From positions 1 to 64,000 of IMG/VR virus record IMGVR_UViG_3300028490_000005: 64,000 nucleotides of DNA; one strand, given 5' to 3'. Origin of the DNA: a virus. Shown here piece after piece: positions 15,650-23,863 of this stretch (position 1 is the first letter of the stretch; each line of letters begins with the position of its first letter). The notes under the pieces were generated by a model. The model made no database searches. It was not told the origin of the DNA and saw only the letters and a program-made list of their open reading frames with translations. The position numbers were made by a program, and so were the translations under genes.

Positions 15650-15913
15650 ATGGCAAAGTTTTTAGATATAGATGAAGTATTTGTAGCAGAAGGTGATTTA
15701 AGATCAGTTGCGACTGAAGATGGGGAAGCATTCTATCCAGATTTACAGGTGGTTGCAATTGTAGACGATGAATATTTCGCTCACCCAAAAATTTATCCTG
15801 GAGGAGTTGGAGCTTTGGCTGACGCTGAAGACTTTGCGGAAGCTATTGATGACAGAGCTGAGATCAATGCATCCATTTGGGTTAGGGTAGATGAATTCGG
15901 AAGAAGAGCGTAA
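15650..15913 (+). CDS. Small acidic protein
   Basis: 87 residues, very acidic (many Asp/Glu/Ala), with an AAAGGTTCAAA leader. No recognised domain. One-base overlap with the next start. Confidence 0.75.
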   Translation: MAKFLDIDEVFVAEGDLRSVATEDGEAFYPDLQVVAIVDDEYFAHPKIYPGGVGALADAEDFAEAIDDRAEINASIWVRVDEFGRRA

Positions 15914-15999
15914 TGAGTTGTTTCTTGTACGCGATCTTGGCAGTAGCAGTTTCATTTTACCTATTGGCAGTTTTTGCCTACTGGATAAGTGAAAATTAA
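15913..15999 (+). CDS. Tiny membrane protein
   Basis: 28 residues starting on the preceding stop (TAATG), essentially one transmembrane helix (AILAVAVSFYLLAVFAYW) with a short polar end. A good fit for a single-pass inner-membrane peptide. Confidence 0.6.
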   Translation: MSCFLYAILAVAVSFYLLAVFAYWISEN

Positions 16000-16016
16000 G
16001 TTTAAAATAGTATAAT
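15996..16016 (+). promoter_or_regulatory. Early-type promoter
   Basis: TTAAG at the preceding stop codon, TTTAAAA and TATAAT at 16011-16016; spacing is shorter than in the canonical cassette. Confidence 0.5.
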
Positions 16017-16035
16017 AAAATAAAAAGGTGAAAGA

Positions 16036-16251
16036 ATGAAAAAAGAATTAAATTGGGCATGGCAAACTCCGGAGTACAATTCCCCAACATGGGATAAAGT
16101 TGACTCGGTAATTGATAATGGTTTGGCTACAGCGTTTGACAATAAGGCTGGTAATGCATTAGTGAACATTGTTGATTTCGGTATTATGAAATTAGAACAA
16201 TTTGGTGCTAAATTGGAAAATTACTTCAAAAAAGAAAGTGCTGATGTCTAA
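16036..16251 (+). CDS. Small hypothetical protein
   Basis: 71 residues, AAAGG ribosome site upstream, overlapping the HAD gene by eight bases. Begins with Trp-rich 'LNWAWQTPEYNSPTW'. No domain recognised. Confidence 0.7.
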   Translation: MKKELNWAWQTPEYNSPTWDKVDSVIDNGLATAFDNKAGNALVNIVDFGIMKLEQFGAKLENYFKKESADV

Positions 16252-16774
16252 AAAGATAATTGCAATTGACGTTGACTTGACTGTCGTAGACTCAGTCACC
16301 CCTTGGAAAGAGTGGTACACTGGTCTCACTGGGCACGATTTAGGTGAAATTACATCTGAAAATAATGACCTCGAAACTATGATGAAAAATCACAATGACC
16401 CTCTTCAATTCTGGCGAAAGCCTGATTTATATGACACTATGCAACCAATACCTGATGCTGTGAAATATATAAAATTGATTAAAGACCTTGGGTTTGAAGT
16501 GATATTCGTATCGGCTTGTATGGCTGAACATGAACAATCTAAGAGGTATTTTCTTCAAAGACATTTCCCTTACGCTGACGGCTTCATTTCTACTGGAGAT
16601 AAATCATATGTAAGATGTGACTATTTTGTTGATGACTATAAAAAGTATTGTAGACAAATGGTTAATAACGCAACAGTGTTCCAAATAATTACCGAATTGA
16701 ATTCTCCTTGTGATGAATTCCCTTATGTTACTTGGAAGGAAATATACGAAGTTATCGTTTCGGAGAATGAGTAG
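16244..16774 (+). CDS. HAD-family phosphatase, 5'-nucleotidase-like
   Basis: 176 residues from ATG 16244. HAD motif I 'AIDVDLTVVDS' (Asp-x-Asp-x-Thr) at residue 7, motif II Ser in 'IFVSAC' near 88, and an acidic motif IV 'YFVDDYKKY' near 127. Size and layout resemble phage deoxyribonucleotidases that remove 5' phosphates from dNMPs. In this operon it could remove an unwanted nucleotide or act on a modification precursor. Its stop overlaps the start of the glutamine amidotransferase by one base. Confidence 0.82.
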   Translation: MSKKIIAIDVDLTVVDSVTPWKEWYTGLTGHDLGEITSENNDLETMMKNHNDPLQFWRKPDLYDTMQPIPDAVKYIKLIKDLGFEVIFVSACMAEHEQSKRYFLQRHFPYADGFISTGDKSYVRCDYFVDDYKKYCRQMVNNATVFQIITELNSPCDEFPYVTWKEIYEVIVSENE

Positions 16775-17415
16775 TGTGTGGGGTCATTGGTGTTAATATG
16801 AAAGATGTGTCTAAAGAAGATTTAGACACAATCAAACGAGTATTTTTAGAAACTGAAATTAGAGGAAAACACGCAAGTGGTATTGCTTGGTATGACGGTG
16901 AAAAAATTACTTCTCAGAAAGCACCAGTACCCATATCACAATTCATGAAAACATTCGATTTATCTAAATGTTTATATGGAGATAACCAAATAACTCTGAT
17001 AGGGCACATTCGCTACAGTACCTCGGACATAAAGTATAATCAGCCCATAGGTAATGAAGCTGGAAGTTTTATTGTTCATAACGGAGTCGTGACACAATCT
17101 GATCCAGAACATTGGGAAGAACGCTATGGTTATTCTTGTCAGACAAAAAATGATTCAGAACTATTATACCATTGTTTAGAAGAAGGATTGGATATTGAAA
17201 CTAAATTCCCAATGGCTTCATATGCTCTACTTAGGCTTACTAGAGATGGTGAAATTGAATTTGAAAGGAATGGATTACGTCCAATGTGGGAAGCCACTTT
17301 AAGTAATGGTCACATTTTCTCAAGTACAAGAGATATTTTATTCAGATCTGGTGTATCAATTGATTCACTGAAAAGAGTACAAGCCAATAACGACAAACAA
17401 CACAGGACATTCTAA
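16774..17415 (+). CDS. Class II glutamine amidotransferase domain protein
   Basis: 213 residues starting GTG, so that after Met removal Cys2 is N-terminal (MCGVIGVN), as required for Ntn-type glutaminases. Further family motifs: 'RGKHASGIAWYDG' near residue 31, 'GHIRYST' near 76, 'FIVHNGVV' near 97 and 'KNDSELLYH' near 125. It releases ammonia from glutamine for a partner synthetase. Stand-alone GAT-II proteins are known next to amidoligases, and an amidoligase domain is encoded two genes downstream. GTG is supported by CGGAG nine bases upstream. Confidence 0.88.
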   Translation: MCGVIGVNMKDVSKEDLDTIKRVFLETEIRGKHASGIAWYDGEKITSQKAPVPISQFMKTFDLSKCLYGDNQITLIGHIRYSTSDIKYNQPIGNEAGSFIVHNGVVTQSDPEHWEERYGYSCQTKNDSELLYHCLEEGLDIETKFPMASYALLRLTRDGEIEFERNGLRPMWEATLSNGHIFSSTRDILFRSGVSIDSLKRVQANNDKQHRTF

Positions 17416-18407
17416 TGGATAGAAAAGACTTATTTATCGATTATTTCATAAATTCAGATAATGTGAGTGACATCGACCCAAATATTTGGATGGCGAACTA
17501 TGTAGTCGATAGGATGGAACTCAACGATGAACAGATTATATGGTTTTGTTTCTTAAATTCAATTACTTACCAATTCCCAACTTCTTACCTTTTAATTAAC
17601 GAATACCCAGATTTAGAAAATGTTGATATAGACAGATTATCGAATTGGTGGTTAGATGTGCAATCTAGGTGCCCATTTCAAACGGATAAACTCAAACAGA
17701 GGAAATTCCTACCTGAATCGATAGAAAGTTACCAGAAATTGGTGGACGGTTCCCAGAAAGAATATTTTGATAATATTCTTAATAAATCACCACAAGAAAA
17801 TTTTAGACTATTGTGGGAAGAGGTCTATGTACCAATTAGACACTTTGGTAGATTTTCAGTATGGAATTTTGCACAGATGTTAAAGCAAGTGGCTGGATAT
17901 GATATAGAACCAGATACTTTATTTCTAGGTGAAAGTAATTCGGAAAGTCACACACATGGTTTGTGTTATGCATTTGGTAAAGATGAATGGGCAAAGAAAG
18001 AACGCTATAAAGATGAAAATGGAAAGAGAAAAAAGAAAACTCATAAATTCTCAACTGAAGATAAATTGTTTTTAGAAACTGAAGCAGCAGAAATGATGGT
18101 CACTCTTAAATCAAAGGGTGCCAATGTTGATGCTTTTAATATTGAAACTGTAGCGTGTGCATTCAAGAAATTGTTCAGGGAAAGTGATAGTAGGTATGTT
18201 GGTTACTATTTAGATAGACAAGCCGAAGATATTATCAAATTAGAAAAGTTAAAATGGGACGGAGTCGATTGGTCTATTTTATGGGATGCTAGGAAAGAAT
18301 TGTTGGATAATGATTTATTATACACTACAATTCAAAAAGAAAGATTCAAAGAAGAACCAGATTCTAAGAAGTTTTCGAGTAAAAATACAATGTTGGAGTG
18401 GTTTTGA
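17415..18407 (+). CDS. ADDT-type amino acid:DNA transferase (aGPT-PPlase clade 2-like)
   Basis: 330 residues, all-helical in character. The central region has 'HFGRFSVWNFAQML' near residue 142 and, after a spacer, 'LFLGESNSESHTHGLC' near 170. This matches the FGR-x-(A/V)W...ML and S-x-S-H-x-x-GLC pattern I associate with the phage family that displaces the phosphate of phosphomethyl-dU in DNA with an amine or amino acid. The C terminus is SKNTMLEWF, related to the shared tail. It overlaps the next gene. Family call is from memory of the motif and its gene neighbours. Confidence 0.62.
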   Translation: MDRKDLFIDYFINSDNVSDIDPNIWMANYVVDRMELNDEQIIWFCFLNSITYQFPTSYLLINEYPDLENVDIDRLSNWWLDVQSRCPFQTDKLKQRKFLPESIESYQKLVDGSQKEYFDNILNKSPQENFRLLWEEVYVPIRHFGRFSVWNFAQMLKQVAGYDIEPDTLFLGESNSESHTHGLCYAFGKDEWAKKERYKDENGKRKKKTHKFSTEDKLFLETEAAEMMVTLKSKGANVDAFNIETVACAFKKLFRESDSRYVGYYLDRQAEDIIKLEKLKWDGVDWSILWDARKELLDNDLLYTTIQKERFKEEPDSKKFSSKNTMLEWF

Positions 18408-20500
18408 TATTTAAAATAATTAATGAAAGTGATATATTGGGTGCAATGATCCCAAATGATTATAAAAAAGATAGTTTTGCTAGAACTGTAATTAGTAAGT
18501 GCAACACATATGATTTATGGGATAAAACCTATGGATATTATGTCGGTGATGAGTTGGTTGGAATTATGATAACTACATTTACAAAGAGAAATCCAATAAC
18601 TGCTAATTTACAAATTCTATTCACATATTATAGGTATAGAGGAAACGGTTATGCCAAAGCAATGGTTTTAGAAACTATCCGACAAGCACATGAATATGGT
18701 TGTGAATACTATAGGGTGTCATCAGAAGCTAGTGCAGTAGAATTCTATGAAAAAATTGGCTTTAAATTTTTCTGTAAACAAAAAAGTGGGACACAGTTAA
18801 GTATTTTTAAAGTTAATAATAGTATAATAGAGGATAAAGATTTTATCCGAGATGAAAATATGGATAAAATGTATTTCAGAAAAGGTAAAGGTGGTTGTGT
18901 GGAAATTTTAGGTGAATATAAAAAAGAGGATTTATCTTTCGGTACGGAATTGGAATTTTCGAATATACCGAAGAGTAAAGAGGTTCCCAAAGAGTTGGGA
19001 AAATGGGAATATTCTGAACTTGATGTTGTAAATACTAAGGGTGAATATGCATTTAAGTGTGCAGACCCTCGAGGTACAGAAGTTCCAGTCGGTGGGGAAA
19101 TTAATACAATTCCATCAAAAAACTTTGTTGATCAAGTTGATAAAATTATGAATATCATAAAATATTTTAAGGAAGATGATGTTGATGTTGGATTAACCGC
19201 ACACACTCATTTACACGTACATATAGATGGTATCGAAGATGATCCGGAAGCATTAGCAAGGTTAGTGAATTATATCTACGATAATCAGGAAACTACCTTG
19301 CGAGAATGTTATGCGTTCAATGAAGATATAATTCCAAAGGAAAAAAGGTTTTCAAAAATTAAAAGGTATCTGAAATTTGATGGTGGGAGACCTTTACCTG
19401 AATGGTTCAAGGATAACGCAGTTGATAATGTTGACACATTCGACGGCTTCTTAGACGCTATTGGTTGGGGGATTAAAAAAGAACCAATTAGATATCAACG
19501 GTATCACATTAATTTACATGCTTTGAAAAATTCAAAGACAATAGAATTCAGGTGTTTCAGGGGATCTTTGGACGAAACTGAGTATTTGGATATGTTTGCA
19601 TTTGTTCAGGAGTTTATCCTTAATGGGTTGAACGGTGGTGACTCTGTTCAGGAAATATTAAACAAACGAGACTATAAATTTCCTCGGATGCAATTTAACG
19701 AAGATCAGGCGATTGGTTGGCAAGATACGAAATATGATTCAAATAGATGTGGTAAGAAGAATAGAGAATATTGGCAAGCAGATAAAGCTTCTGAAAAAAT
19801 ATATGAAATGAAGAAAAAGGAGAAAATTATGGGAAATTTACATTTAATAAATTATATGGGTGCAAACGGTGTCGGGAAGTCTACTAGAACTTTTCATTTA
19901 GTGGATTACATGAAAAATACCATGGATTTTACTGAATTCAAATATGGCATTACACGTAAAGGTAATGATGAAAAGGAAGAAACTATCGGGTTGTTATTTG
20001 AAAATGGTTGGTTAGTTCTTGGTAAATTTTCTAAAGAGAATACTCAATGGGTTTCACTTGATTCAGCCATTTTAAGCAAGTGGGAACATCGTATTGCCTT
20101 CATAGAAGACATGTCCAAAAGGGGTGAAATTAAGGTAGTGTTCATGGAAGGGTATTTCAATAACAGAAGTCGCCAATCATCCCCTGAGAATTTAAAGGCT
20201 CACGGGGTTTCCAAAGTGGAAATTCTAACTTCATATTATAATGATATATCAGAATTTATTGACAGAACTAATGGTAGAACTGGAAAGAATAGAGGGATGG
20301 AATGGGCTGAACAATCTCCTGGATGGAATGATAATAAATTATTCGACAAACTATACAATGAATTTATAGAAGAGGTTAATGAGTCTGCTATAGTCGAAAG
20401 AATTGATATAAACTCACCCCGTGACACATTGGTCAATAGGTTTTTTGATAAGAGTTATGTCAAGAAAGAAGAAGTAAATGTAATGGATGAATGGTTGTAA
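18404..20500 (+). CDS. Fusion: GNAT acetyltransferase - amidoligase - P-loop (5-hmdU-type) kinase
   Basis: About 698 residues in one frame. Residues 1-140: GNAT fold with 'YRYRGNGYAKAMV' acetyl-CoA loop near 75 and 'EFYEKIGFKF' near 110. Residues 155-455: COOH-NH2 amidoligase with 'FGTELEF' near 179, 'VGGEINTIPS' near 228, 'HTHLHVHID' near 267 and 'TIEFRCFRGSLD' near 379. Residues 475-698: P-loop kinase with 'GANGVGKST' near 486 and catalytic-looking 'VFMEGYFNNRSRQ'. The tail is VMDEWL. TTG 18404 has GGAG five bases upstream (GTG 18398 also in frame). A promoter-like element (18796-18828) and an internal AAGGAG-ATG (19817-19831) lie at the domain junctions. Likely role: making and attaching an amine/amino acid group on hydroxymethyl-dU in DNA. 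Confidence 0.8.
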   Translation: MIFKIINESDILGAMIPNDYKKDSFARTVISKCNTYDLWDKTYGYYVGDELVGIMITTFTKRNPITANLQILFTYYRYRGNGYAKAMVLETIRQAHEYGCEYYRVSSEASAVEFYEKIGFKFFCKQKSGTQLSIFKVNNSIIEDKDFIRDENMDKMYFRKGKGGCVEILGEYKKEDLSFGTELEFSNIPKSKEVPKELGKWEYSELDVVNTKGEYAFKCADPRGTEVPVGGEINTIPSKNFVDQVDKIMNIIKYFKEDDVDVGLTAHTHLHVHIDGIEDDPEALARLVNYIYDNQETTLRECYAFNEDIIPKEKRFSKIKRYLKFDGGRPLPEWFKDNAVDNVDTFDGFLDAIGWGIKKEPIRYQRYHINLHALKNSKTIEFRCFRGSLDETEYLDMFAFVQEFILNGLNGGDSVQEILNKRDYKFPRMQFNEDQAIGWQDTKYDSNRCGKKNREYWQADKASEKIYEMKKKEKIMGNLHLINYMGANGVGKSTRTFHLVDYMKNTMDFTEFKYGITRKGNDEKEETIGLLFENGWLVLGKFSKENTQWVSLDSAILSKWEHRIAFIEDMSKRGEIKVVFMEGYFNNRSRQSSPENLKAHGVSKVEILTSYYNDISEFIDRTNGRTGKNRGMEWAEQSPGWNDNKLFDKLYNEFIEEVNESAIVERIDINSPRDTLVNRFFDKSYVKKEEVNVMDEWL
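18796..18828 (+). promoter_or_regulatory. Relict or active promoter inside the fusion gene
   Basis: TTAAG at 18797, a second TTTAAAG about 11 bp on, and AGTATAATAGAGG with TATAAT at 18823-18828: the same spacing as the early cassettes, placed exactly between the GNAT and amidoligase domains. Confidence 0.55.
19817..19831 (+). promoter_or_regulatory. Internal ribosome site and in-frame ATG for the kinase domain
   Basis: AAGGAG at 19817-19822, six bases, then ATG 19829-19831 in frame with the fusion. Initiation here would yield a stand-alone kinase of about 223 residues keeping the MDEWL tail. Confidence 0.6.
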
Positions 20501-21075
20501 TGGATATATTTGATCTACTGAGAACTGAAGTAATTGTACACGACGACGAAATTTCAGAACATGTTGCATTCAAGGTAAAAGAAATTCAGGGTAACAACCA
20601 AACATTTGGTCGTGACCAAATGACAATGGAAAACCATGTGAAAAGTGGTTCAATTCTCGAGATAGGGCTTGCTAAGTTAATTGATGGAGTTGTTAATCCA
20701 AATCTATTCGATTCAAGTGATCCTGAAAGCTTTGCTTGGGATGTTGAAAAAGGTGGTGTTAGGTTTGAAGTCAAATCATCACCAAAGGCAGATTCTTGGT
20801 TTAATTTTAATCTCCATGGTGTTGAGAATAGTTCTAATGAAACACTAACCAGAGTTAATTTAACAACTTTTCTGAAATATTCATCATATTCTAATTTCAT
20901 TATCGCTGGGTATTATACTGAAAGTGGTAGTGGTTATGTTGTGAAGTTTAAGTGGTTGATGAAATCACTCACATTTCAAAATTATGTTAAAAAGTCTAGA
21001 GCTTCTGGAAAGGGGACTACTAATTATTATGATATCGTCAGTTCGAAGAGAAATTTGGATTGTTTCGAACTTTAA
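20500..21075 (+). CDS. PD-(D/E)xK-like nuclease candidate
   Basis: 191 residues from ATG 20500, which overlaps the preceding stop (TAATG); ATG 20491 is also in frame. A helix with 'SILEIGLAKLIDG' is followed by 'FAWDVEKGGVRFEVKSSPK', the Asp...Glu-x-Lys spacing of the PD-(D/E)xK nuclease core. No DNA-binding motif is recognisable. Translationally coupled to the fusion enzyme, so it may act on the same DNA, for instance on unmodified DNA. The motif alone is not proof. Confidence 0.55.
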   Translation: MDIFDLLRTEVIVHDDEISEHVAFKVKEIQGNNQTFGRDQMTMENHVKSGSILEIGLAKLIDGVVNPNLFDSSDPESFAWDVEKGGVRFEVKSSPKADSWFNFNLHGVENSSNETLTRVNLTTFLKYSSYSNFIIAGYYTESGSGYVVKFKWLMKSLTFQNYVKKSRASGKGTTNYYDIVSSKRNLDCFEL

Positions 21076-21104
21076 GATTGTTTTAAGTTAAATTACGCTA
21101 TAAT
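21071..21104 (+). promoter_or_regulatory. Early promoter cassette
   Basis: TTTAAGATTG / TTTTAAG repeat, TTACGC and TATAAT at 21099-21104, starting at the preceding stop codon. Confidence 0.75.
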
Positions 21105-21128
21105 ATACGAAATAAAGAAGGGTAAATT

Positions 21129-22286
21129 ATGATAAGAGAACTAGACGCAAAATCCGAGAAAAATAAGAAAAGATTAATAAAGTTACTCAATGACGATATT
21201 GTATTGGTTGCCGATGAAAATAAAATTTGTAGGTTGAGAACTAAGGATTTAGAATGTGTTGATGGTGAAATTTCCACAGCTGAATTCCATAAACAAAAAT
21301 CACATGATATTTTTATTAATGAATCACTTTGGTACATATACTTCATCAATAAAGACAAAAAAGAATTTGGTATTAAATTCAACAGCCAATCAGACGCAGT
21401 TTCCTTTTGGTATAAAGAAGTATTCAATGTAGATGATGCGACTTTTGTGACTGTAGTTGCTACAGAGACAGCTAATGAAGAGAGAGTGAAAATAGTTTTG
21501 GAAAACAACAAATCATATTCATTCACTGAAAGATTGATGTCAAATAGTGGTGAAGAAGCTAGAGCATATAAATTCTATTCACATAAATTGGATGAGTACG
21601 CTATAATTTCGAAAGATAATTTAAAAGATAATTGTGAGACATTGGATTTAGATGATCATTTACCAGCTGAATATCTATTTTGTGTGGAATATGAAAGAAT
21701 TTTTAACATAAGCCTTGATTATAGAAATATCATCTCACTTGAATATGTCAATAAAGATGGTCAAAAATTGGCTACTTTTAAGGACGGTTCTTCATATAAA
21801 TATAACCAGTCTCAATTACATCGAAATAATAACTTTCCAATTATGTCATATATGAATTTTGGCTCAGAAGAATTTAAATCTCTTGTTTGTAGAATTACTG
21901 GACATAGATTTTTCAATGACAGTAAAATCCTAAAACATCAAAATTATTCTGCTAAATTTAGTGCTGATTTTCACCACATGTTAGTTATTGATGGTGCAAG
22001 CGTACATAAGATTAGTAAAGAACCTTCTGCACTATTAAACGGTAAAATGAATGACCAAATATTCTTTGAATTGTTGTTTTGTACTATGATTTCTGGTTAC
22101 GCTCATAAAGATTACCATTCAAAAGCTAGGAATATGAAGTTAAGTGATTACTATGAAGAACATTTACCGTTACACGTAGTGAGTGAGAGCCACTACTACA
22201 TTACTCATAAGAAATATGGATTTGTACCGAGACTTACTTGGCACGAGTTTAGACAAGCATTGGAAGGGGTATTAACAATTGATTAA
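21129..22286 (+). CDS. Large hypothetical protein in the modification island
   Basis: 385 residues, soluble, mixed alpha/beta character, with its own promoter and an AAGG ribosome site. Several Tyr/His-rich segments near the C terminus ('SESHYYITHKKYGF') but no known catalytic motif that I recognise. Being alone with a strong promoter amid modification genes makes it a candidate for an uncharacterised pathway step. Confidence 0.75.
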   Translation: MIRELDAKSEKNKKRLIKLLNDDIVLVADENKICRLRTKDLECVDGEISTAEFHKQKSHDIFINESLWYIYFINKDKKEFGIKFNSQSDAVSFWYKEVFNVDDATFVTVVATETANEERVKIVLENNKSYSFTERLMSNSGEEARAYKFYSHKLDEYAIISKDNLKDNCETLDLDDHLPAEYLFCVEYERIFNISLDYRNIISLEYVNKDGQKLATFKDGSSYKYNQSQLHRNNNFPIMSYMNFGSEEFKSLVCRITGHRFFNDSKILKHQNYSAKFSADFHHMLVIDGASVHKISKEPSALLNGKMNDQIFFELLFCTMISGYAHKDYHSKARNMKLSDYYEEHLPLHVVSESHYYITHKKYGFVPRLTWHEFRQALEGVLTID

Positions 22287-22485
22287 TTTACTTGGGCAAA
22301 AGGATTGGGGTGTTGGATACATAAAGCAATGTAGGAATGATCAAGTGAAGGTGGAAATCGAAGATTACATAAACAAATTGTCATCTGGGTTTAAATATGA
22401 TTATGATATATCTGATATACAAATACATAAGATTAACGATTCTATGTATTGTTCAGTTTGGTTTTCATATTCTAGAACCAAATAA
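22279..22485 (+). CDS. Small hypothetical protein
   Basis: 68 residues from TTG 22279, overlapping the preceding stop; GGGG upstream is the only ribosome-site candidate. No domain recognised. Confidence 0.55.
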   Translation: MINLLGQKDWGVGYIKQCRNDQVKVEIEDYINKLSSGFKYDYDISDIQIHKINDSMYCSVWFSYSRTK

Positions 22486-22517
22486 TTAAGTCTCCTTTAA
22501 GGTTTTACAGATATAAT
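22484..22517 (+). promoter_or_regulatory. Early-type promoter for dUMP hydroxymethylase gene
   Basis: TTAAG and TTTAAGG 11 bp apart, TATAAT at 22512-22517. Confidence 0.7.
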
Positions 22518-22538
22518 AAAACAAAAAGGAGACTATGT

Positions 22539-23648
22539 TTGAAACCAACATTAATAAACGGAAAAAGTATAAATGAGGTCGTATTCAATTCACTGGATAG
22601 ACTTATTCATAACGGATACCGAACAAAATCAAGAAACGGTGATATTAACACCGTGTATAACGCATTTGTCACTCTAGACAATCCCAAGGCAAGACACCTT
22701 TCATTAGAAGGGCGTAAAAACAACATATTCGCAACAATAGCCGAGACTTTCTGGGTATTCGCTGGTTCTAATGATATAGACCCTTATTTGAGCTTCTTTC
22801 TACCAAGAGCTAAAGACTTTTCAGATGACGGTAAAACATGGCGTGGTGGTTATCCTGAGCGTATTTTCGCGAATGAACAAATCGACGATGTCATTGAACA
22901 ATTTAGAAACGAGGGTATTCATACCAGACGAGCAGTTATGGTAATTTCAGACCCAAGCCTTGATACAAGGGTGGCACTTGATAAGGTGTATGGACTTGAA
23001 ACAACTAAAGATAGACCATGCAATATGATTATTGACTTCTTTATTACACCAGACAAACGATTACACATGAACGTGAAATCAAGATCAGGTGATGTAATTT
23101 GGGGATTTGGATCAATTAATATTTTTGAATGGACTTTCCTTCAAGAAATGATTTTAGGTTATATCCAAGATGAAATTGACCCTGATGTAACACTCGGAGA
23201 ATACAACCATCACGTGACGAATTTACACCTTTATGACTTCAATGGCTCACAAGGTTACGATGTAGTAAGAAATAAGCTTGAACAGAAGTTAGGGTTAAAT
23301 GCTGATGACAAAATTGAATTCCCAGTTATTGAAGAAGTACATGAGTTCTTTAAAGAACTTGTAAATATGTATAGTAAATGTATCACCTCTCCGGAGTTAC
23401 CAGATTTTGGTAGAGATATACTTGATATGAACTTCATTTTCGATAAATATAGAGTTCCTCAAACAGATAATATCTTGTATGAATATGCTTGTTTGGTTTT
23501 AGCGTATATTATGCAAAAACGCCATAAGTTAGCAGAAGAAGATTTCTTCCTCTTAATAGACCTCAAAGCATCTGACGAATTCTTCCATTGTATAGAAAGT
23601 TCACCGTTCAAGAAGTTTGAAATTGAAAGAGTAACGGGGAATCATTAA
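22539..23648 (+). CDS. Thymidylate synthase homologue, probable dUMP hydroxymethylase
   Basis: 369 residues starting TTG with AGGAG eight bases upstream. TS-fold motifs: catalytic Cys in 'RPCN' near residue 160, phosphate-binding 'SRSGD' near 182, 'SINIFEW' near 193 and 'NLHLYD' near 227. Asn in the SINI motif corresponds to E. coli TS Asn177, which selects uracil; dCMP hydroxymethylases have Asp there. It is longer than housekeeping TS (about 264 aa), as phage dNMP hydroxymethylases are. With a dUTPase, a dNMP kinase and 5-hmdU-DNA enzymes nearby, production of 5-hydroxymethyl-dUMP is the best reading. Ordinary dTMP synthesis cannot be excluded from sequence. Confidence 0.82.
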   Translation: MKPTLINGKSINEVVFNSLDRLIHNGYRTKSRNGDINTVYNAFVTLDNPKARHLSLEGRKNNIFATIAETFWVFAGSNDIDPYLSFFLPRAKDFSDDGKTWRGGYPERIFANEQIDDVIEQFRNEGIHTRRAVMVISDPSLDTRVALDKVYGLETTKDRPCNMIIDFFITPDKRLHMNVKSRSGDVIWGFGSINIFEWTFLQEMILGYIQDEIDPDVTLGEYNHHVTNLHLYDFNGSQGYDVVRNKLEQKLGLNADDKIEFPVIEEVHEFFKELVNMYSKCITSPELPDFGRDILDMNFIFDKYRVPQTDNILYEYACLVLAYIMQKRHKLAEEDFFLLIDLKASDEFFHCIESSPFKKFEIERVTGNH

Positions 23649-23863
23649 TGGAAATTTATGAAATCACAATTAATGATGAAGTTTTTGTTAGTATGGATAC
23701 GGATTACGAAGGCACAATCGATACTGTAATTCTTGAGAATAATCTATATGGTAAGAATAAATTCCTAAGAAAAGAATTCTTTCATAGATTTACTGAAGAT
23801 GGACCAGAAAAAATAACACGGATAGAAATGTCTAAAATTTTAATTCACAGTGAGGATAATTAG
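23648..23863 (+). CDS. Small acidic protein
   Basis: 71 residues, one-base overlap with the TS homologue stop. Acidic, beta-rich looking; no recognised domain. Confidence 0.7.
   Translation: MEIYEITINDEVFVSMDTDYEGTIDTVILENNLYGKNKFLRKEFFHRFTEDGPEKITRIEMSKILIHSEDN

Noticed and set aside
16244-16774. HAD protein as polynucleotide kinase phosphatase (PseT)
   Set aside because: There is no kinase P-loop domain and the length suits a stand-alone nucleotidase.
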